From NCBI GenBank assembly GCA_016219875.1, contig JACRJZ010000068.1:41005-105004 (forward strand): a DNA stretch of 64,000 nucleotides, given 5' to 3'. The translations under genes and the position numbers were made by a program. The DNA comes from Verrucomicrobiota bacterium (GTDB lineage Bacteria; Verrucomicrobiota; Verrucomicrobiia; Limisphaerales; JACRJZ01). The notes below the pieces were generated by a model. It saw only the letters and a list, made by a program, of their open reading frames with translations. It searched no databases and was not told the origin of the DNA. This document shows, in pieces, positions 44,336-54,042 of the stretch; within the stretch, counting starts at the first letter, position 1; every line of letters begins with the position of its first letter.

Positions 44336-45694
44336 ATGTCAAACACACATTCAGTTTCGCGACGTGAATTTCTCCGCACGGCCCGCAACACCGCTTTTGG
44401 CGTCGGCGTGGGCGTGGCGCTTCCCAACCTCTTCTTGAACCAGACCAAGGCCGCCACGGGCGAGAATCCCAGCGAACTCGTCCGCGTCGGGGTCATCGGC
44501 ACCGGCCTGCAAGGCAACGGCAACATCGCCGCGATCATGAAGAACGTTGTGGCGCTCTGCGACGTGGACAAGAAGCATCTGGAGGCGACGCAAGCCCGCG
44601 TCGAAAAAGCCAACGGCACCAAGGTCGCCACTTACGCCGACTACCGAAAGCTGCTCGAGGACAAAAGCGTCGATGCCGTGCTCATCGCCACGCCGGACCA
44701 TTGGCACGCGCTGCCCGCGGCGGACGCGATGGTGGCGGGCAAGGATGTCTATTGCGAGAAGCCGCTCACGCTGACGATCCACGAGGGCCAGGTGCTGATG
44801 AAGCTCGCCCGCAAGCACAAGAAGATCCTCCAGACCGGCAGCATGCAGCGCTCGGACGCCAAGTTCATCAAGGCTTGCGAGTACATCCGCAACGGCCGCA
44901 TCGGCAAAATCAAGCGGGTGCTGGTCGGCCTGCCGGGAGTCAATTACGCCGATACCCTCAATAGGGGCGGCAAGCCGCTCACGGTCCCGGACAGCGAGCC
45001 GCCGCCGGAGTTGAACTACGACATGTGGCTTGGCCCCGCTCCGTACCGGCCCTACAACGTGAATCGCGTTCACTACCTCTTCCGCTTCTTCTGGGATTAC
45101 TCTGGCGGCCAGATGACCAACTGGGGCGCGCACCACCTCGACATCACGCAATGGGCACTGGGCATGGACGAGAGCGGTCCGGTGGAAGCCGTGGCCAGCG
45201 CCGAGTTCAACAAGGAGAAACTCTACGAAACGCCGACCTCCTTCCACATCACCTACAAATACGCCAGCGGCACCGTCGTGGAGTGCGACAGCGGCGGCAA
45301 CAAGGAGAAATACAAGATGGGCGCCACCTTCGAAGGCGAAAAAGGCACCATCTACGTGAACCGCGGCGCGCTGACCTTCGATCCGGAAGGCCTCGAAGAG
45401 GACGCGATCAAGGACAGCGAAGTTCATCTGTACCCGAGCTACAAAGCCATCTCCAAGCTCCGCAATCCGCATCACGCCAACTGGCTCGAGTGCATCAAGA
45501 CCCGCCAGGAACCGGTGTGCAGCTTGTCCGTGGGCCATCACTCGGCAGTGGTGTGCCACCTCGGTAACATCGCGGTGCGCACGGGCAAGAAAGTCCAGTG
45601 GGACCCGGTGAAAGAAGAGATCATTGGCGACGCCGAGACCGCCAAGTGGGCGTTCAAGGTTTACCGCGCTCCGTGGAAATTGCCTGCGGTGTAG
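44336..45694 (+). CDS. Gfo/Idh/MocA family oxidoreductase with Tat-type signal
   Basis: SRREFLRTARNTAFGVGVGVALPN; VRVGVIGTGLQGNGNIAAIMKNVVALCDVDKKHLEATQARV; DAVLIATPDHWHALPAADAMVAGKDVYCEKPLTLTIHEG. Confidence 0.93.
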   Translation: MSNTHSVSRREFLRTARNTAFGVGVGVALPNLFLNQTKAATGENPSELVRVGVIGTGLQGNGNIAAIMKNVVALCDVDKKHLEATQARVEKANGTKVATYADYRKLLEDKSVDAVLIATPDHWHALPAADAMVAGKDVYCEKPLTLTIHEGQVLMKLARKHKKILQTGSMQRSDAKFIKACEYIRNGRIGKIKRVLVGLPGVNYADTLNRGGKPLTVPDSEPPPELNYDMWLGPAPYRPYNVNRVHYLFRFFWDYSGGQMTNWGAHHLDITQWALGMDESGPVEAVASAEFNKEKLYETPTSFHITYKYASGTVVECDSGGNKEKYKMGATFEGEKGTIYVNRGALTFDPEGLEEDAIKDSEVHLYPSYKAISKLRNPHHANWLECIKTRQEPVCSLSVGHHSAVVCHLGNIAVRTGKKVQWDPVKEEIIGDAETAKWAFKVYRAPWKLPAV

Positions 45695-45718
45695 GCTGAA
45701 GCTGCCTCCTTTTGCACC

Positions 45719-45765
45719 GAACGCCGCGCGCGGCCAGGGCCGCCCGCGGCGTTCGTTTTTCTTTC
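45719..45765 (+). terminator. Rho-independent terminator candidate
   Basis: GAACGCCGCGCGCGGCCAGGGCCGCCCGCGGCGTTC followed by GTTTTTCTTTC, just downstream of the oxidoreductase stop. Confidence 0.75.
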
Positions 45766-45849
45766 TTGTCGTGACGTGTGGGCCAGTCAAGCGCAGCGCC
45801 AACGCAAAGGGTGGAATCGCTTCGCGACAGCCGAGCATCTCCTCGCAAA

Positions 45850-45914
45850 TTCAGGGCGGAGCGCAGATGAGAAGGAAGCTGGCCCAGAATCCAATCTGCG
45901 TTCCGCCCTGAATC
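45850..45914. repeat. Inverted repeat (TTCAGGGCGGAGCGCAGAT arms)
   Basis: TTCAGGGCGGAGCGCAGAT near 45850 and ATCTGCGTTCCGCCCTGAA ending near 45914. Confidence 0.85.
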
Positions 45915-45972
45915 GGTGAGGAAGCTCCGACAGCGATCTTCCTCGGCAAACGAATCCTCTTGGCCGCTCAGG

Positions 45973-48900
45973 TCACGGCCCGGTCTGCATGGGCGTCACG
46001 ATGCGGTAGAACCGCTGCGGCTGGCCGGCGGCAGAGTGGTCCTGCGCAGTGACAGTCTGGCCGGCGGCGAGCGGCGGGATGTTTGTGAGCCTCTGCCACG
46101 AGCCGCTGTCCAGCGTTCCGCGATAGAGGACGGTGAAGCTCTGACCGGCCAGACCAAGGAAGCTCAACGCCACAGGATCACCCGGATTCGCCGGCGGCGT
46201 GATGCCGTCGATATGCGGGGGCGTGAGGACAGTCACGGTCAGCATGGCCACCACACTGGTCACGGAGCCGGCGAGGTTGCTCACCACGACTTGGTAGCCG
46301 CCCGCCTGGGGCGTGGCCGCGTTGGAAATCGTGAGGGTGGGCTGGGTCGCGCCGGACAGGGCGTTGGTTTGGTTGAACCACCACTGGTACGCCAGCGGAG
46401 AAGTCCCCTCCGCAGCGACGGAGAACTCCGCCGTGGCACCGGCGGCCACGGTCACGTTCGTCGGCTGCGTTGTGATGCGGGGCGGCTCCAGCACGGTGAG
46501 GACCGCCACGGCGCTGGTGGCCGCGCCAAAGAGGTTAGTGACGACGACGTGGTAGGCGCCGGCGTTCGTCGGCTGCACGTTGGTCAAGAGGAGCTGAGGC
46601 TCCGTCGCCCCCAGCAACAGGTTGGTCTGGTTGAAGAACCACTGGTGGCTCAGCGGCCCACTGCCTTCGGCCAGGACACTCAGCGTGACATTCGAGCTGA
46701 CGACGACACTTTGGTTGGTGGGCGATTGCACGACAGACGGCGGCGCGGCAATGCTGAGCGTGGCGACTTCGCTCGTCACCGAGCCTTCGGAGTTGGCGAC
46801 CACTACTGAGTAGCCCCCGGCGTCCCCGATCTGGGCGTTGGCCAGCGTGAGCGAAGCGCCATCAGCAGCGGCGAGGTCACTGCCGTTGCGACGCCATTGG
46901 AAGCGGAGCGGCGGGGAACCCTCGGCCCCGACGGTGAACGTGAAGGAGTCGCCGGCGGTCACGCTCCCGCCGACAGGCTGATTGGTGATGCTGGGCGGGC
47001 GCAGGATGCTCAGTTGCGCACTCTGGGTGAGGACGGTGCCGACGGGATTGGTGGCCACCACGGTGTAGGTGCCTTCGTTCGCCAGTTGGGCGTTGGTGAT
47101 CGTGAAGGTGAGGTTGGTGGAAGTGATGCCGTTGCTCCCGCTGGCCAGGAAGTTGGTTCCGTTAAACCACCACTGGTATCGGAGCATGAGGTTCGCGAAG
47201 CCGGCGACGGTCGAGGGAGGCATGTAGGTGCTGGCCAGGATGCTGAAGGTGGCGTTCGACCCCGCCCGCACGGCCTGGTTGGTGAGCGGGTCCATGACGG
47301 TCAGATACGCGCGGGGGCTGACGTTGGTCGTGCTGCCAAAGAGATTGGTGATGCTGGCCACGTCGTAATACGAAGCCTGGCTGTGCTGGACGGCGGGAAG
47401 GCTGAGCATCGAGTTGGTGTCATACAGGACCATGTTCGTGAGCACCGAGATGCCCTTGCGCCAACGGTAGGTCATGGGCAAGGCGCCCCCGGCGGTGATG
47501 CGGAAGGAAACCGGCGCCCCGACCAGGGCCACGACGTTGCTCGGCGTGGGCTGCGAGGTGTAGTAGGGCTTGGTCTGCACTTCCAACGCCGCAACGCTGC
47601 TGGGGGTGACGCCGTAGTCGTCCGACACCGTCACACTGTAGAGGCCGGCGTTGGCGGCCTGGCAATTGGTGAGGAGCAAGGGGTTGTTGGTGCGATCCGC
47701 GAGCAGGTTGGTGGCATTGAAGTACCACTGATAGCGCAAGGTGGTGCTGCTGGTGGCCATAACGCTGAAGAGGGCATTGCTGGTGGCAAACACCGCGAGA
47801 CCCTGCGGTTGCTGCGTAATGAGCGGCTGGAACAAGACGGAGAGCGTGGCGGGCGTGCTGACCACGGAAGAGACGAGGTTGGTGACGATCACTGTGAACG
47901 TGCCCGCGTCGTCAGCCGTGAGGTTGGCGCGCGCCAGGGTGGGGCCGTCGGCGCCGGGCAGGTTCGTGCCGTTCATCAACCACTGGTAAGCCGGAGCATC
48001 GCCGCTGATTCCGACGCTGAAGGTCGCGGTCTGGCCGGGGAAGCCGATCACGCTTTGCGGCTGGCTCGTGATCCTGACCGGCGCCAAGACCAGCAACGAG
48101 GCCGGCTCGCTGAGCGCGGAGCCGTTGGGCGTCATGACCAGCACTTGATACAGGCCGGTGTGCTGGGGCTGAACATTGGCGATGGTCAACGCGGAGTTGG
48201 TCGTGACGGCGGAGCTGATCCCATTCGCCGTCCACTGAAAGTAGAAAGGCCCGGTGCCGCTCACCGCCACGGAGAGCGTGACATTGGATCCTGCCGCGGC
48301 GGCCCCACCTTGGGGCTGAGCGGTGATCAGAGGCGCCTGGCCGGAAGGCAGATTCGTTCCCGGCGACGGATAGGCCGCGACCCAGTTGGTCGGCTCGTTG
48401 CCATAACTGCCGGCCACCACGCGCGTCAGCGAGCCGCCCCAGCCGTCCGCCAAGACCGGCCACGGCGCGGTGGAGCGGTAATGGACCTTCTCGACCAGGA
48501 TGCGCGGCACGCCGTTGGTGGTGGTAAGCGCAGGCCGGTTCAGTTCAACGGTGTCCTGGTCATTAGCGAGTTTGCCCAGCCACGGGCCGCAGATCGCGAC
48601 ATTGGAAGAAAGACCGTAGCGGGAGCGAAACGCCGCCAAGTTGGCCGGTTCGCCCGTTGGATTGAACCCCACGACGAGCACCGAACCGCCCGGCGGCAGC
48701 GTGACGTTGGTGGGGAAGTCGAAATCGACGCCGCCCCGGAGACGCCAAGTGTTGGTTGGCTCCGCCGTGTTGTAGAGCGGCACGTTGGTCGCGGTGAGGT
48801 TGCGCAATTCCACAAAACTCGCCGGCGGATCGTTCGTCGTCAGACTGGCCGGATGGTACATGATCTCGCTGATGACCACCGGGCCGACTCGCGGGCCGGC

Positions 48901-51900
48901 GTTGGCGTTGGTGAGCGTGACGGCGGACTGGGCCACGAAATCCGCTTCGCCCATCGTGTTCGCATGGCGGCCGAAGCTCACGTCGAACTCCGAGGCGCCA
49001 AACTCGAAGCCGTGGTAGTAGCCCGAAAGGTTGCCGCTCGCGTCGCCGGAGAACAGATAGGCCTCCTCGCCGAACGAACTGAAGCTGAAGCCGAAGCCCG
49101 ACGGGTTGAGTTGCGTTTCGTCCAAGACGAGATAGCCGCCCGCCGGAATCGTCGTGCCGACGGGAAGGCGGTACTTGGTGGGCAGGTAAAAGTTGTCGGT
49201 CAGGTACCAGTCCCCGATGTCCACGGCGGTAGCGTTCGGGTTGAACAGTTCGATCGCATCGAGCGCCGGCGGGATGGGGGCTGCGAAGACTTCGTTCACC
49301 AACACCGGCAAGAAAACGGGCGGCGCAGGGTCGTCGATGCCAGGCGAGCCGCCGATCTGGCCGCTGGCGCGCCAGGTTGCCTTCTGGTCCCAGGCCAGGT
49401 GGTCAGCCAGTTCGTCCACCACAACGAGAGAGAATCCGAGTCCGTCCGTCAGCGGGTACCACGCGTTGTTGTAGCTGAAATCGAGGATTTCTTCGTTGGC
49501 GGCGTCGAGCAACTGCAGGCGCTCCCCGGCGTTTTCCAGCGAGCCGGTGAATTGGCCGGCGATGTTGCCGCTGCTGACGTAGCGAAGGCTGAAGGCGAAC
49601 CCGTTCTTGACCACCAGCACGCGCTCGCCCGGAGCCAGGTTGGTGATGGTGCTGCCGGTGAAGGCGAACTCAATGCCGTTGACGAACTTCACGCCATTGA
49701 GGTCAAGCGTCACGTTGGTCGAGATGTTCTTCAGTTCGATGTACTCCAGGTCTTGATTGGTGAAACCGCCGAACGCCGGTGGATGGTACATGATTTCGGT
49801 CACGCGCAAATACTGCTGCGCCAAGCTGGGCGTGCCGGTGTAGCCGGTGGCGCTGTTGGTCCGGCCATCCGGCGTGAGCAGCGCGAGCGTCTCGCCCCAG
49901 GCGGAGAGTTGGCCCTGGTAGGGGCCGACGACCATCAGCTTCTGCCCCGCGCGCGGGCCAGCGGTGCGGCCGCGGAAGGCCTTCACGTCCGGCGAGACGT
50001 AGAGGCGGTTGGCCGGAGTGATGACCGTGCCGGGCGCGAAGGTGAATCGCACGCCTCCGGCCAGCTTCCAGCCCGAGAGGTCCACGGCGTAGCCGTTGGG
50101 ATTGAACAACTCGATGTACTCCTGCGCTTGGTTGCTGGAGGCGGGGTTGTGCTCGATGGCGCCGAACTGGATCGCGGCGTTGGTTGGCTGGGCCGCCGGG
50201 ATCGCGTAGGAGTTGCTGGTGCAATAGTTGAAAATCCACGCGCGGCGGCCGGGCAGGAAATAATCCTTCATGCGCCCGATCTCGTTGGTGAAACTGCTGG
50301 TGGGATTGCCTGGGCCGCTGAGGGCCGCGTTCCAGGCGCGGGTGCCCCACTTGGCTTGGTCCAGTCCGGCATCGTCACGCACCAGGTCCTCGTAGTAGCT
50401 GATCAACCCGCGCAGGAGGTCCGTATTCGTCGCCGTGCCCGGCGGCTGGAGAATCTCGTCGGCCAGCGTCCGGACACGACGGGTGATCATCGATTTCAGG
50501 ACCGGATCGTTGTAGAGCACGCCGAACAGGCTCTGATTGCCACCAATGTAGGGAGCCACGTTGGTGTAAATCGTGTCGTCAAAGTAATTGCCGTTGGCGC
50601 TCGTCCAGACGTGGCCGAAACTCAGATCGACATCCCACGGCAACGCGAACCACTCGCCGGTCCCCTCGCTGTCGCGATAGAGGTAATGGTTTTTGTGGCA
50701 GCAGTCGTGGTCGCTGTTGATGGCCTTGGAGGCCAGGAAGCTGACCACCTCCGGCACGTTGACGTTGTCAAACACGTAGGCGACGCGGGCGTTCACGTCG
50801 GGTTGGGTGACGGCGTTGATGAGTGCTTGGAGGTCGTAAGGCGGTTCCCACTCGCGCGTCTTCTTCTCGTTGGAGGTGACGGTGGTAAGGGTGTTGTAGA
50901 TCTTGTAGAGCGCGCCGTTCTGGTCGAAGCCGAGGCGTTGCAGGAAGTCCTCGTTGCCCTGCTCCATGAAGTTGGCCAGGCTGAAGAACGCGGCGTTCTG
51001 CTGGACGCGCAGGGCGAACGAATAGTGGAAGGGAGTGCCACTCATCGCGTAGGTGTCCGCGGCCAGCATGTTCCGCATGTGCGAGCGGTCGGCCCACGTC
51101 GTCAGCAACGCGAAGTCGCCGATCCGCGGTTTGTCCGGCGAGATGGTGAGCTTGTAGCCAGGGTTCAGGTTGAAATTGTGGCTTCGTTTCGGGAAGCCGG
51201 AACTGGATTGGCCGTGCAAGGTGACGCCGATGTTATCGACGAACTGGCCGTTGAAATAGATGGAGCAGGTCGTGCCCGCGTCGGAGTTCGCGCCGCTCGG
51301 ATTTGAAACGAACCAATGGAGCACGGGCAGCTTGGTGACGAGGGCCGGATCGGCGATGACCGTCCCGAAGTACTGAGGCGAGCGCGTGGTGGGATTGGCG
51401 GGCCAGCGCATGGTGTTGCTCGCGGTGTCCGTGCTGCGCAGGAACCACCGCACCATCTGCCCGGCGGTGGCGACGCCGGCGGGAATCCGCGCGCCATACA
51501 CGCCGTCGCCCGCGGTCCCGTCGCCGTGTAAGCCGTCGTCGTACATGGAATTGGTCACCTCGCCGCCGTACATGACGCGATAGGTGAGCGTGAGATTGGA
51601 CACGGCGTTGAACGTGGCCACCGCCCGGGCCGTGACCGTGATGGCCTCGCTGCTGGCTGGCTCGAGCGGGGCGAACGCGAGATCAACCAACAGCGGGCCG
51701 AGGTTCGTGGTACCGGTGCCGTTCATGGCGTTCGGGGTCGGAGCCAGAAAGTAAACCGGCTGGCTGGTATTGATGGACTGCACCACGCCGGCCAGTTCCG
51801 GCAAGATGAAGAAGTCGGCGTTGGTCGCGCTGAGGTTCATCGCCTGGATGGCCAGCAAGTTGGCGCCCGCGTGGAGGAAGCTCCGGTAGGCGCTGATGTC

Positions 51901-53904
51901 GAGCGTCTGGCCAAACATCGACTCGTCAACCGTGGCCGCGCCGGTCGCGGCCGAGTTCCAGGCGAGATCGGAGGACGGCGCTTGGGTCAACACGACGCCG
52001 AAGGTGCAGCGATCCAAGGCGTCGTTGTAGGTCGCGTCGGTCCCGAGAGGATCCAGCGCGAAGTCCACCGCATCACCGGCATCCAAGCCGGCCAGGAGAA
52101 TGTTCGTGGTGATCCCGCTCAAGTCGTTGCCGGGAATGGTGCGGGCCGTGATCGGGGTGCCGTTCAAGAACACCCGCAGCGTCGCCCCGTTGCCGCCGCT
52201 GATAGACTTGGCGAACGACACTCTGGCCGTGACCACGCCGCTGACTTCACTGACCCAGCGGCGAATGGCCCAGTGGTTGTACAGACCAGTGGCGCCGTTC
52301 GGAGTCCAAGAAGTCTGCCCGATCATTGTGAACGGCGGATCGTCCGGGCTGAGCGCCCAGTTCGTGCCATCGAACCGCCAGGTGCCGTCGAGCATATTGA
52401 AATCGCCGGCCTCGTACAGCCCGTTGGTGTCGAGCGACTGGTTGTAGTAGCCGTAGAACCAGCCGCCGTTGCCTTGCGCTCCCGACGCCGACCAATCGTT
52501 CGTGCTGTTGCCGATCACGCCTCCGGCCGCATACGACGGCGCGTTGCGGCGCGCGACTTCCTGCCCGTTGAGGAACGCCACGAAGCCGTCATTGTATTTC
52601 ACCTTGAGCAGCAGACCCGTGAGTTGGGAAGGGTCGGCCACCGTGAACGGCACCCGGAGGTAGGCGCTGGCATTGCTGTTCGCCATCGTGGAACCGATGT
52701 CCGTCGCGATGAAGTTTGTCAGATAGGCGGCGCGAAACACGCGCATCTGCCCGTAGGAACCGTCGCTGCTGTCCACCGGCAAACCGTCCGTGCCCGCCGA
52801 CGACAGGGCGAAATCGATCTTGTCGCCCACGGCGACATTGCTGAGGTAGAGCGTCCGATTGACCCCCACGGCGTCGGTGCCGCCGATGATCGCCGTGTCG
52901 AGTGGCGCGCCATTGTGGAGAACAAAACCCGAGACGCCATTGCCGCCGCCGGTGTTCTGCTTGGCCAGCGACCAATCCACGCGCAACAAGCCGTTGGTCT
53001 GGGCGACCCACCGACGGATGACCCAATGCTCGTTGGAATTGTTGGTGCCATTGGGATGCCAGATGTTCGATCCGATGTTGTCCCACGGCGGATTGCCGTT
53101 GTACCAGTCCCACAACGTGCCGGTGAAGTAATTGCCGGAACTAAACCCGCTCCCCGTGTTCGGAAACGCCGTGAAGTCGTTGGTCTGGTAGCCGGGCGTG
53201 ACCGTGTCGGCCGTCTTGTTGTAGTAACCGTAGAACCAGCCGGACGCGCCTTGTTGGCCGGAGAACTCCAGCAAGGAATCCGCCGCCAACACCCAGGTCG
53301 GCCCCGCGTTGGCGTCGGTGGAAAAGCCAAGGCCGATCGTGGCATTGCTCCAGGACGAGTCATCCAGAGCGGGATCGTTCCATTGCGCTTCCGCGGCGAG
53401 GCTGCCGGGCACCAGGAACTTGGCGGCCGCCCCGGCGCTCAGGATCGTGTTCGTGGCCGCAGTCATCGGCAGACCATAAGAAATGTCCTGGGCCTGCGAC
53501 GGGTAGGTAGGCGCGTACTGAGAGGCGATGGTGAAGTCGGGCCGCACCAGCGCCAGAAACTCCGGCGGCGCCGGATCGAGCTTGAAGTTGGTGTGCAGCG
53601 GCGCGCCGGCGGTGCGGCGATTTTTGTTTGAGGCCCAGACGATCAGGGTCCGGCCCGGCGCGAGAGCGGTGGACGGGAACGTCCACTTGTTCAAGCGGGT
53701 GGCGTTGTCGGTCAGATACCAGCCGCCGAGATCCACCGTGTTGGTGCCCGCGTTGAGGATTTCAATCCAATCCTCATGGGAACCGTCCTCGTCCTCGATA
53801 CTGGTGACGTTCTTGGTCAGGAACTCGGAGATCAACACCTGGTCCGCGCCCCGGGCCATGACTATCGTCAGGGCGAGCGCCACCGTACAAATCAGCCGTT
53901 TCAT
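45973..53904 (-). CDS. Giant secreted LTD / CotH-like / Ig-repeat protein (about 2640 aa)
   Basis: Signal peptide MKRLICTVALALTIVMARG; LTD motifs VLISEFLTKNVTSIEDEDGSHEDWIEILN, VTEIMYHPPAFGG, VVISEIMYHPASL; CotH-like core GEWFALPWDVDLSFGHVW; C-terminal tandem Ig-like domains. Confidence 0.88.
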   Translation of the reverse strand: MKRLICTVALALTIVMARGADQVLISEFLTKNVTSIEDEDGSHEDWIEILNAGTNTVDLGGWYLTDNATRLNKWTFPSTALAPGRTLIVWASNKNRRTAGAPLHTNFKLDPAPPEFLALVRPDFTIASQYAPTYPSQAQDISYGLPMTAATNTILSAGAAAKFLVPGSLAAEAQWNDPALDDSSWSNATIGLGFSTDANAGPTWVLAADSLLEFSGQQGASGWFYGYYNKTADTVTPGYQTNDFTAFPNTGSGFSSGNYFTGTLWDWYNGNPPWDNIGSNIWHPNGTNNSNEHWVIRRWVAQTNGLLRVDWSLAKQNTGGGNGVSGFVLHNGAPLDTAIIGGTDAVGVNRTLYLSNVAVGDKIDFALSSAGTDGLPVDSSDGSYGQMRVFRAAYLTNFIATDIGSTMANSNASAYLRVPFTVADPSQLTGLLLKVKYNDGFVAFLNGQEVARRNAPSYAAGGVIGNSTNDWSASGAQGNGGWFYGYYNQSLDTNGLYEAGDFNMLDGTWRFDGTNWALSPDDPPFTMIGQTSWTPNGATGLYNHWAIRRWVSEVSGVVTARVSFAKSISGGNGATLRVFLNGTPITARTIPGNDLSGITTNILLAGLDAGDAVDFALDPLGTDATYNDALDRCTFGVVLTQAPSSDLAWNSAATGAATVDESMFGQTLDISAYRSFLHAGANLLAIQAMNLSATNADFFILPELAGVVQSINTSQPVYFLAPTPNAMNGTGTTNLGPLLVDLAFAPLEPASSEAITVTARAVATFNAVSNLTLTYRVMYGGEVTNSMYDDGLHGDGTAGDGVYGARIPAGVATAGQMVRWFLRSTDTASNTMRWPANPTTRSPQYFGTVIADPALVTKLPVLHWFVSNPSGANSDAGTTCSIYFNGQFVDNIGVTLHGQSSSGFPKRSHNFNLNPGYKLTISPDKPRIGDFALLTTWADRSHMRNMLAADTYAMSGTPFHYSFALRVQQNAAFFSLANFMEQGNEDFLQRLGFDQNGALYKIYNTLTTVTSNEKKTREWEPPYDLQALINAVTQPDVNARVAYVFDNVNVPEVVSFLASKAINSDHDCCHKNHYLYRDSEGTGEWFALPWDVDLSFGHVWTSANGNYFDDTIYTNVAPYIGGNQSLFGVLYNDPVLKSMITRRVRTLADEILQPPGTATNTDLLRGLISYYEDLVRDDAGLDQAKWGTRAWNAALSGPGNPTSSFTNEIGRMKDYFLPGRRAWIFNYCTSNSYAIPAAQPTNAAIQFGAIEHNPASSNQAQEYIELFNPNGYAVDLSGWKLAGGVRFTFAPGTVITPANRLYVSPDVKAFRGRTAGPRAGQKLMVVGPYQGQLSAWGETLALLTPDGRTNSATGYTGTPSLAQQYLRVTEIMYHPPAFGGFTNQDLEYIELKNISTNVTLDLNGVKFVNGIEFAFTGSTITNLAPGERVLVVKNGFAFSLRYVSSGNIAGQFTGSLENAGERLQLLDAANEEILDFSYNNAWYPLTDGLGFSLVVVDELADHLAWDQKATWRASGQIGGSPGIDDPAPPVFLPVLVNEVFAAPIPPALDAIELFNPNATAVDIGDWYLTDNFYLPTKYRLPVGTTIPAGGYLVLDETQLNPSGFGFSFSSFGEEAYLFSGDASGNLSGYYHGFEFGASEFDVSFGRHANTMGEADFVAQSAVTLTNANAGPRVGPVVISEIMYHPASLTTNDPPASFVELRNLTATNVPLYNTAEPTNTWRLRGGVDFDFPTNVTLPPGGSVLVVGFNPTGEPANLAAFRSRYGLSSNVAICGPWLGKLANDQDTVELNRPALTTTNGVPRILVEKVHYRSTAPWPVLADGWGGSLTRVVAGSYGNEPTNWVAAYPSPGTNLPSGQAPLITAQPQGGAAAAGSNVTLSVAVSGTGPFYFQWTANGISSAVTTNSALTIANVQPQHTGLYQVLVMTPNGSALSEPASLLVLAPVRITSQPQSVIGFPGQTATFSVGISGDAPAYQWLMNGTNLPGADGPTLARANLTADDAGTFTVIVTNLVSSVVSTPATLSVLFQPLITQQPQGLAVFATSNALFSVMATSSTTLRYQWYFNATNLLADRTNNPLLLTNCQAANAGLYSVTVSDDYGVTPSSVAALEVQTKPYYTSQPTPSNVVALVGAPVSFRITAGGALPMTYRWRKGISVLTNMVLYDTNSMLSLPAVQHSQASYYDVASITNLFGSTTNVSPRAYLTVMDPLTNQAVRAGSNATFSILASTYMPPSTVAGFANLMLRYQWWFNGTNFLASGSNGITSTNLTFTITNAQLANEGTYTVVATNPVGTVLTQSAQLSILRPPSITNQPVGGSVTAGDSFTFTVGAEGSPPLRFQWRRNGSDLAAADGASLTLANAQIGDAGGYSVVVANSEGSVTSEVATLSIAAPPSVVQSPTNQSVVVSSNVTLSVLAEGSGPLSHQWFFNQTNLLLGATEPQLLLTNVQPTNAGAYHVVVTNLFGAATSAVAVLTVLEPPRITTQPTNVTVAAGATAEFSVAAEGTSPLAYQWWFNQTNALSGATQPTLTISNAATPQAGGYQVVVSNLAGSVTSVVAMLTVTVLTPPHIDGITPPANPGDPVALSFLGLAGQSFTVLYRGTLDSGSWQRLTNIPPLAAGQTVTAQDHSAAGQPQRFYRIVTPMQTGP

Positions 53905-54042
53905 GTTTGGTCGCATTGGCTCAATGGGCGCGGAATCTGCCGGGAAGCGCACCGGGATGCAAGCGCGCTTCTCACGAATTTGGGCGTCTCTGCTTCGGTC
54001 TTTGACGCCGGGAGGCAACGGTGAGATAACCCCCGCCACGTT

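Noticed and set aside
46897-51306. 1469-aa plus-strand ORF
   Set aside because: Very long but entirely antisense to the giant LTD/CotH/Ig protein, whose motifs are clear; explained by codon-position GC bias.
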